Positions 51,601-60,600 of a DNA stretch of 64,000 nucleotides are shown here, one piece after another (positions within the stretch are counted from its first letter, which is position 1; every line of letters starts with the position of its first letter). This DNA comes from Haliotis asinina (Eukaryota > Mollusca > Gastropoda > Lepetellida > Haliotidae). The notes beneath the pieces were generated by a model that did no database searches, had not been told where the DNA came from, and was given only the letters and a program-made list of their open reading frames with translations. Both the position numbers and the translations under genes were made by a program. The stretch is from the NCBI RefSeq assembly GCF_037392515.1, contig NC_090290.1:32633753-32697752 (forward strand), in the 5' to 3' direction.

Positions 51601-54600
51601 CATGGCATAATAAGGTTATATCGTAATGCATGGCAGTTTGTCTTGTGTCATTTTGACAACCACATACGTTTCTGAAAAAATATGCATGCAAGTCTAGCGC
51701 TAGTAGCACTGCTTGTTGTCAGTCTGATCCCGTTTGGTTCCTAAGCACAGTTTTGGGATTCATTTAAAGCATTCACATTCATACCTGTTGTTGCACTTGT
51801 TGTTCCCGATGTTGTTGTACCACTGGTTGTTGTTGTACCACTAGTAGTTGTGGTGCCACTGGTTGTTGTACCACTAGTAGTTGTGGTGCCACTGGTTGTT
51901 GTTCCCGATGTAGTAGTTGTACCACTGGTTGTTGTTGTACCGCTAGTAGTGGTGGTGCCACTGGTTGTTGTTCCTGATGTTGTAGTTGTACCACTCGTCG
52001 TTGTGCCTAGATTGTAAATAAGTTTTATTTCATATTGTGCGTATTGTTGGTTGTGACACTGTGCTTAGAATTGACATAGTTTCAGACCTTTCATCTAGTG
52101 CCATTGCCTACTGTGACCCCAGAGTAGATAAATCTCAATAGTACACATAAGCCACTTTGACCATATCCTCAACAAACCTCAGGACGTGAAGTCCTGTGTA
52201 AGCTACAACAAGCACCGATTGGAGTATAGAAATGATACGACAGCAACCACATGAACACGTCATTGCACTATTCCTGAATTTCAGACTTTAGAAATCAAAG
52301 AAGACCAAAAGTGGGCCTTTCTAGATGTTTCATGTTAGCATCCCGACCATCTTCTTCGATCTTTATCAACCCTTAAACGTCCATCGGCAGATTTATTGGC
52401 ACATAACTGACAGATTGTTACAAACCACTGTTTCAGTCAACACCTATAAGGACTATAACAAACAAATCCTTATCGTCTACACTGTTCCTCAAAATGAAAT
52501 ATGCCGTTGAGGGAATCTTTCATAAAAAACACAAAACGTACCTGTGGTTTCCTCTCCACAATAACTAATGTCACCATTGGTTTGGATGGCATTCTGAAGC
52601 GTACTTCTTGTCATGCTGGTTTCAATAAGCACAACGATAACTGGTATAGCTCTGTTGAGTGAAATGGGTCTTGAAACCTACGAAAACATAGACGAAAGCT
52701 GTCAGGGCAAGAATGGATGTGTTTTCACATGAGGAGTGGTAAGAAACGTAGGACTGCTGTACTAGTTACTTCTGTGAATGGTGTTCACCGAGCTGAAAAA
52801 GGCTGCTCAAACAGGCTTATGTATTGCAGTCTTTGCTACTATGGAAATGTTCAAATTAGTTTAATATAAAAAGTTAACTCTAGTCAAACATTTGCCAGTA
52901 CTCACATCGAAACTATCAAGCAATACTAGAATCCTTAGATTCGCCAAGGCTTCGGTATATCGAATTGTCAGCCTTCTTTTTGGCCTGGGATTATTCACAG
53001 TGGCTAAAACCAAGTTACTGTTTAGAGTCTCCTGACCGAAGGGTACAGATTCACCAGTGTCTGCAAAGAATGAACATGTGAACATGATTAAATCGTAGCC
53101 ATGGATTAATATCCATATAAAATAGAACACAATCGGTAAATGTTTTCACCTGTTTGGTTTATCTGGTATCTGGCGGAATTGGTCTTACAAAAAATATATA
53201 TAATGTACCCTCAGCCAATATATATTTGCATTTATCCCCACACCAGCAATGCCATATACACTTTGCATCAATAAAAGGTTTACCTGTGTCTGTAATTATG
53301 ATTGTGCCCGATATAAATCCACTAATAAGCACAGAAAATCCACTCTCCATTTCCTCTGTCACTTGAAAAATGTTCGAATCGTTGACACCCTATAATGAAA
53401 AGGAATGTAACATGATGCATCATTTTTGTTTACCTTATATGCAGTAATGAAGACTTTCAACGAGACAGATATTGCTTTGAAACATATCGTATAGGAACAT
53501 AGTCACAGCGATTAGTTGGTGAGATTTGCTATTTATCTACCCTGACAATGCACTGTATCACAATATTACTAGACGGTAAACACCGGTAAACACTTTTCTT
53601 TAGTTGCTTGAGCAAGAAAGTAAAATTTATAACACTCTATGGCACTAGGCACGCAGTAGGCGACTCTCGAAAACATCTGTCTTTACGTAAACTTACGTTT
53701 CTGTCAGTAACTACACTTTACGTAGGTGCAGAATAATCAGTGGCAAAGCTTCTTCAGAGTTTGTCATGACTGTAATTTCAACACTTGATATTTGGATTGC
53801 ATGCCAATGGCACTGATATAAACTGCAACTTTAATGTATTGCATACAGTTGCATGTTTTCTTAACAGTTTTACGGCACATTCATTCAACGTTACCTTATT
53901 TAGTCCCCCTTCCTGAAAGCAAGATGAAATATGCCATAAGTAAGGTGAATGAGACACAGGAGTTGCCACTAGAACATTAGTCAATAAAAACATATGCGTC
54001 CATTCTAATGTACCTCATGAATCTATCTTTGTGCACGGCGTGTTTACATGTATTTGATAACACACAAACGGAGATGTCAAATATTTCATGTTCATAGTAG
54101 ACGAAACCATTCAAAGAGATATTAATATTAATTGAGTCTGACTTATATATGGGCATACTACTTACCGGTGTCCTTTGAAGATCCGAAAACAACTGTCCCC
54201 TGGCAGTTGGTAAACCAAGCCTCAGATCACCGATTATTTCGTTCCCCCTAGTGACAATGGAGGCCAAAGAACGATCCCTAAAGCGTTCCACCGTTAAGCC
54301 CGTGATAAGTTCATGTATGCAGGTTCCTGTAAACAGAAGAAGAGACAATGAATGCACAAACGTGACTTCAACATTGTCGTAAGTGCGAATACAGCTAGAT
54401 AGTACCTCATGGCATAATAAGGTTATATCGTAATGCATGGCAGTTTGTCTTGTGTCATTTTGACAACCACATACGTTTCTGAAAAAATATGCATGCAAGT
54501 CTAGCGCTAGTAGCACTGCTTGTTGTCAGTCTGATCCCGTTTGGTTCCTAAGCACAGTTTTGGGATTCATTTAAAGCATTCACATTCATACCTGTTGTTG

Positions 54601-57600
54601 CACTTGTTGTTCCCGATGTTGTTGTACCACTGGTTGTTGTTGTACCACTAGTAGTTGTGGTGCCACTGGTTGTTGTACCACTAGTAGTTGTGGTGCCACT
54701 GGTTGTTGTTCCCGATGTAGTAGTTGTACCACTGGTTGTTGTTGTACCGCTAGTAGTGGTGGTGCCACTAGTTGTTGTTCCTGATGTTGTAGTTGTACCA
54801 CTCGTCGTTGTGCCTAGATTGTAAATAAGTTTTATTTCATATTGTGCGTATTGTTGGTTGTGACACTGTGCTTAGAATTGACATAGTTTCAGACCTTTCA
54901 TCTAGTGCCATTGCCTACTGTGACCCCAGAGTAGATAAATCTCAATAGTACACATAAGCCACTTTGACCATATCCTCAACAAACCTCAGGACGTGAAGTC
55001 CTGTGTAAGCTACAACAAGCACCGATTGGAGTATAGAAATGATACGACAGCAACCACATGAACACGTCATTGCACTATTCCTGAATTTCAGACTTTAGAA
55101 ATCAAAGAAGACCAAAAGTGGGCCTTTCTAGATGTTTCATTTTAGCATCCCGACCATCTTCTTCGATCTTTATCAACCCTTAAACGTCCATCGGCAGATT
55201 TATTGGCACATAACTGACAGATTGTTACAAACCACTGTTTCAGTCAACACCTATAAGGACTATAACAAACAAATCCTTATCGTCTACACTGTTCCTCAAA
55301 ATGAAATATGCCGTTGAGGGAATCTTTCATAAAAAACACAAAACGTACCTGTGGTTTCCTCTCCACAATAACTAATGTCACCATTGGTTTGGATGGCATT
55401 CTGAAGCGTACTTCTTGTCATGCTGGTTTCAATAAGCACAACGATAACTGGTATAGCTCTGTTGAGTGAAATGGGTCTTGAAACCTACGAAAACATAGAC
55501 GAAAGCTGTCAGGGCAAGAATGGATGTGTTTTCACATGAGGAGTGGTAAGAAACGTAGGACTGCTGTACTAGTTACTTCTGTGAATGGTGTTCACCGAGC
55601 TGAAAAAGGCTGCTCAAACAGGCTTATGTATTGCAGTCTTTGCTACTATGGAAATGTTCAAATTAGTTTAATATAAAAAGTTAACTCTAGTCAAACATTT
55701 GCCAGTACTCACATCGAAACTATCAAGCAATACTAGAATCCTTAGATTCGCCAAGGCTTCGGTATATCGAATTGTCAGCCTTCTGTTTGGCCTGGGATTA
55801 TTCACAGTGGCTAAAACCAAGTTACTGTTTAGAGTCTCCTGACCGAAGGGTACAGATTCACCAGTGTCTGCAAAGAATGAACATGTGAACATGATTAAAT
55901 CGTAGCCATGGATTAATATCCATATAAAATAGAACACAATCGGTATATGTTTTCACCTGTTTGGTTTATCTGGTATCTGGCGGAATTGGTCTAACAATAA
56001 ATATATATAATGTACCCTCAGCCAATATATATTTGCATTTATCCCCACACCAGCAATGCCATATACACTTTGCATCAATAAAAGGTTTACCTGTGTCTGT
56101 AATTATGATTGTGCCCGATATAAATCCACTAATAAGCACAGAAAATCCACTCTCCATTTCCTCTGTCACTTGAAAAATGTTCGAATCGTTGACACCCTAT
56201 AATGAAAAGGAATGTAACATGATGCATCATTTTTGTTGTACCTTATATGCAGTAATGAAGACTTTCAACGAGACAGATATTGCTTTGAAACATATCGTAT
56301 AGGAACATAGTCACAGCGATTAGTTGGTGAGATTTGCTATTTATCTACCCTGACAATGCACTGTATCACAATATTACTAGACGGTAAACACCGGTAAACA
56401 CTTTTCTTTAGTTGCTTGAGCAAGAAAGTAAAATTTATAACACTCTATGGCACTAGGCACGCAGTAGGCGACTCTCGAAAACATCTGTCTTTACGTAAAC
56501 TTACGTTTCTGTCAGTAACTACACTTTACGTAGGTGCAGAATAATCAGTGGCAAAGCTTCTTCAGAGTTTGTCATGACTGTAATTTCAACACTTGATATT
56601 TGGATTGCATGCCAATGGCACTGATATAAACTGCAACTTTAATGTATTGCATACAGTTGCATGTTTTCTTAACAGTTTTACGGCACATTCATTCAACGTT
56701 ACCTTATTTAGTCCCCCTTCCTGAAAGCAAGATGAAATATGCCATAAGTAAGGTGAATGAGACACAGGAGTTGCCACTAGAACATTAGTCAATAAAAACA
56801 TATGCGTCCATTCTAATGTACCTCATGAATCTATCTTTGTGCACGGCGTGTTTACATGTATTTGATAACACACAAACGGAGATGTCAAATATTTCATGTT
56901 CATAGTAGACGAAACCATTCAAAGAGATATTAATATTAATTGAGTCTGACTTATATATGGGCATACTACTTACCGGTGTCCTTTGAAGATCCGAAAACAA
57001 CTGTCCCCTGGCAGTTGGTAAACCAAGCCTCAGATCACCGATTATTTCGTTCCCCCTAGTGACAATGGAGGCCAAAGAACGATCCCTAAAGCGTTCCACC
57101 GTTAAGCCCGTGATAAGTTCATGTATGCAGGTTCCTGTAAACAGAAGAAGAGACAATGAATGCACAAACGTGACTTCAACATTGTCGTAAGTGCGAATAC
57201 AGCTAGATAGTACCTCATGGCATAATAAGGTTATATCGTAATGCATGGCAGTTTGTCTTGTGTCATTTTGACAACCACATACGTTTCTGAAAAAATATGC
57301 ATGCAAGTCTAGCGCTAGTAGCACTGCTTGTTGTCAGTCTGATCCCGTTTGGTTCCTAAGCACAGTTTTGGGATTCATTTAAAGCATTCACATTCATACC
57401 TGTTGTTGCACTTGTTGTTCCCGATGTTGTTGTACCACTGGTTGTTGTTGTACCACTAGTAGTTGTGGTGCCACTGGTTGTTGTACCACTAGTAGTTGTG
57501 GTGCCACTGGTTGTTGTTCCCGATGTAGTAGTTGTACCACTGGTTGTTGTTGTACCGCTAGTAGTGGTGGTGCCACTGGTTGTTGTTCCTGATGTTGTAG

Positions 57601-60600
57601 TTGTACCACTCGTCGTTGTGCCTAGATTGTAAATAAGTTTTATTTCATATTGTGCGTATTGTTGGTTGTGACACTGTGCTTAGAATTGACATAGTTTCAG
57701 ACCTTTCATCTAGTGCCATTGCCTACTGTGACCCCAGAGTAGATAAATCTCAATAGTACACATAAGCCACTTTGACCATATCCTCAACAAACCTCAGGAC
57801 GTGAAGTCCTGTGTAAGCTACAACAAGCACCGATTGGAGTATAGAAATGATACGACAGCAACCACATGAACACGTCATTGCACTATTCCTGAATTTCAGA
57901 CTTTAGAAATCAAAGAAGACCAAAAGTGGGCCTTTCTAGATGTTTCATTTTAGCATCCCGACCATCTTCTTCGATCTTTATCAACCCTTAAACGTCCATC
58001 GGCAGATTTATTGGCACATAACTGACAGATTGTTACAAACCACTGTTTCAGTCAACACCTATAAGGACTATAACAAACAAATCCTTATCGTCTACACTGT
58101 TCCTCAAAATGAAATATGCCGTTGAGGGAATCTTTCATAAAAAACACAAAACGTACCTGTGGTTTCCTCTCCACAATAACTAATGTCACCATTGGTTTGG
58201 ATGGCATTCTGAAGCGTACTTCTTGTCATGCTGGTTTCAATAAGCACAACGATAACTGGTATAGCTCTGTTGAGTGAAATGGGTCTTGAAACCTACGAAA
58301 ACATAGACGAAAGCTGTCAGGGCAAGAATGGATGTGTTTTCACATGAGGAGTGGTAAGAAACGTAGGACTGCTGTACTAGTTACTTCTGTGAATGGTGTT
58401 CACCGAGCTGAAAAAGGCTGCTCAAACAGGCTTATGTATTGCAGTCTTTGCTACTATGGAAATGTTCAAATTAGTTTAATATAAAAAGTTAACTCTAGTC
58501 AAACATTTGCCAGTACTCACATCGAAACTATCAAGCAATACTAGAATCCTTAGATTCGCCAAGGCTTCGGTATATCGAATTGTCAGCCTTCTGTTTGGCC
58601 TGGGATTATTCACAGTGGCTAAAACCAAGTTACTGTTTAGAGTCTCCTGACCGAAGGGTACAGATTCACCAGTGTCTGCAAAGAATGAACATGTGAACAT
58701 GATTAAATCGTAGCCATGGATTAATATCCATATAAAATAGAACACAATCGGTATATGTTTTCACCTGTTTGGTTTATCTGGTATCTGGCGGAATTGGTCT
58801 AACAATAAATATATATAATGTACCCTCAGCCAATATATATTTGCATTTATCCCCACACCAGCAATGCCATATACACTTTGCATCAATAAAAGGTTTACCT
58901 GTGTCTGTAATTATGATTGTGCCCGATATAAATCCACTAATAAGCACAGAAAATCCACTCTCCATTTCCTCTGTCACTTGAAAAATGTTCGAATCGTTGA
59001 CACCCTATAATGAAAAGGAATGTAACATGATGCATCATTTTTGTTGTACCTTATATGCAGTAATGAAGACTTTCAACGAGACAGATATTGCTTTGAAACA
59101 TATCGTATAGGAACATAGTCACAGCGATTAGTTGGTGAGATTTGCTATTTATCTACCCTGACAATGCACTGTATCACAATATTACTAGACGGTAAACACC
59201 GGTAAACACTTTTCTTTAGTTGCTTGAGCAAGAAAGTAAAATTTATAACACTCTATGGCACTAGGCACGCAGTAGGCGACTCTCGAAAACATCTGTCTTT
59301 ACGTAAACTTACGTTTCTGTCAGTAACTACACTTTACGTAGGTGCAGAATAATCAGTGGCAAAGCTTCTTCAGAGTTTGTCATGACTGTAATTTCAACAC
59401 TTGATATTTGGATTGCATGCCAATGGCACTGATATAAACTGCAACTTTAATGTATTGCATACAGTTGCATGTTTTCTTAACAGTTTTACGGCACATTCAT
59501 TCAACGTTACCTTATTTAGTCCCCCTTCCTGAAAGCAAGATGAAATATGCCATAAGTAAGGTGAATGAGACACAGGAGTTGCCACTAGAACATTAGTCAG
59601 TAAAAACATATGCGTCCATTCTAATGTACCTCATGAATCTATCTTTGTGCACGGCGTGTTTACATGTATTTGATAACACACAAACGGAGATGTCAAATAT
59701 TTCATGTTCATAGTAGACGAAACCATTCAAAGAGATATTAATATTAATTGAGTCTGACTTATATATGGGCATACTACTTACCGGTGTCCTTTGAAGATCC
59801 GAAAACAACTGTCCCCTGGCAGTTGGTAAACCAAGCCTCAGATCACCGATTATTTCGTTCCCCCTAGTGACAATGGAGGCCAAAGAACGATCCCTAAAGC
59901 GTTCCACCGTTAAGCCCGTGATAAGTTCATGTATGCAGGTTCCTGTAAACAGAAGAAGATACAATGAATGCACAAACGTGACTTCAACATTGTCGTAAGT
60001 GCGAATACAGCTAGATAGTACCACATGGCATAATACGGTTATATCGTAATGCATGGCAGTTTGTCTTGTGTCATTTTGACAACCACATACGTTTCTGAAA
60101 AAATATGCATGCAAGTCTAGCGCTAGTAGCACTGCTTGTTGTCAGTCTGATCCCGTTTGGTTCCTAAGCACAGTTTTGGGATTCATTTAAAGCATTCACA
60201 TTCATACCTGTTGTTGCACTTGTTGTTCCCGATGTTGTTGTACCACTGGTTGTTGTTGTACCACTAGTAGTTGTGGTGCCACTGGTTGTTGTACCACTAG
60301 TAGTTGTGGTGCCACTGGTTGTTGTTCCCGATGTAGTAGTTGTACCACTGGTTGTTGTTGTACCACTAGTAGTGGTGGTGCCACTGGTTGTAGTTCCTGA
60401 TGTAGTGGTTGTACTACTGGTCGTTGTGCCTGGTTATGAAATACATTGTTATATGTTAGTTTGTGACCCATGTTCCTGGAAATATGTTAAGACATGGCAG
60501 CAAGAGCCAGTGACTTTTTGTCTCCTTGGCACAATGACGTAAATGACTTTATTGAGTGTTTGTGTTTGTTTGTACCACTTTGTTTTACCAGCGACTTTCA

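Larger units (their letters stand above)
38340..60430 (-). repeat. Tandem array of eight 2.8-kb exon-containing units
   Basis: Units repeat every 2807-2808 bp. Equivalent exon ends lie at 38504, 41312, 44120, 46928, 49735, 52542, 55349 and 58157. Unit-to-unit differences are few single bases. The outer edges are more diverged: about 38340-38480 at the downstream end, and the last 70 bases of the mucin exon near 60429 at the upstream end. Introns are as similar as exons, so the whole block was duplicated recently or is kept uniform by exchange. Each unit carries six exons totalling 798 nt. Confidence 0.97.
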
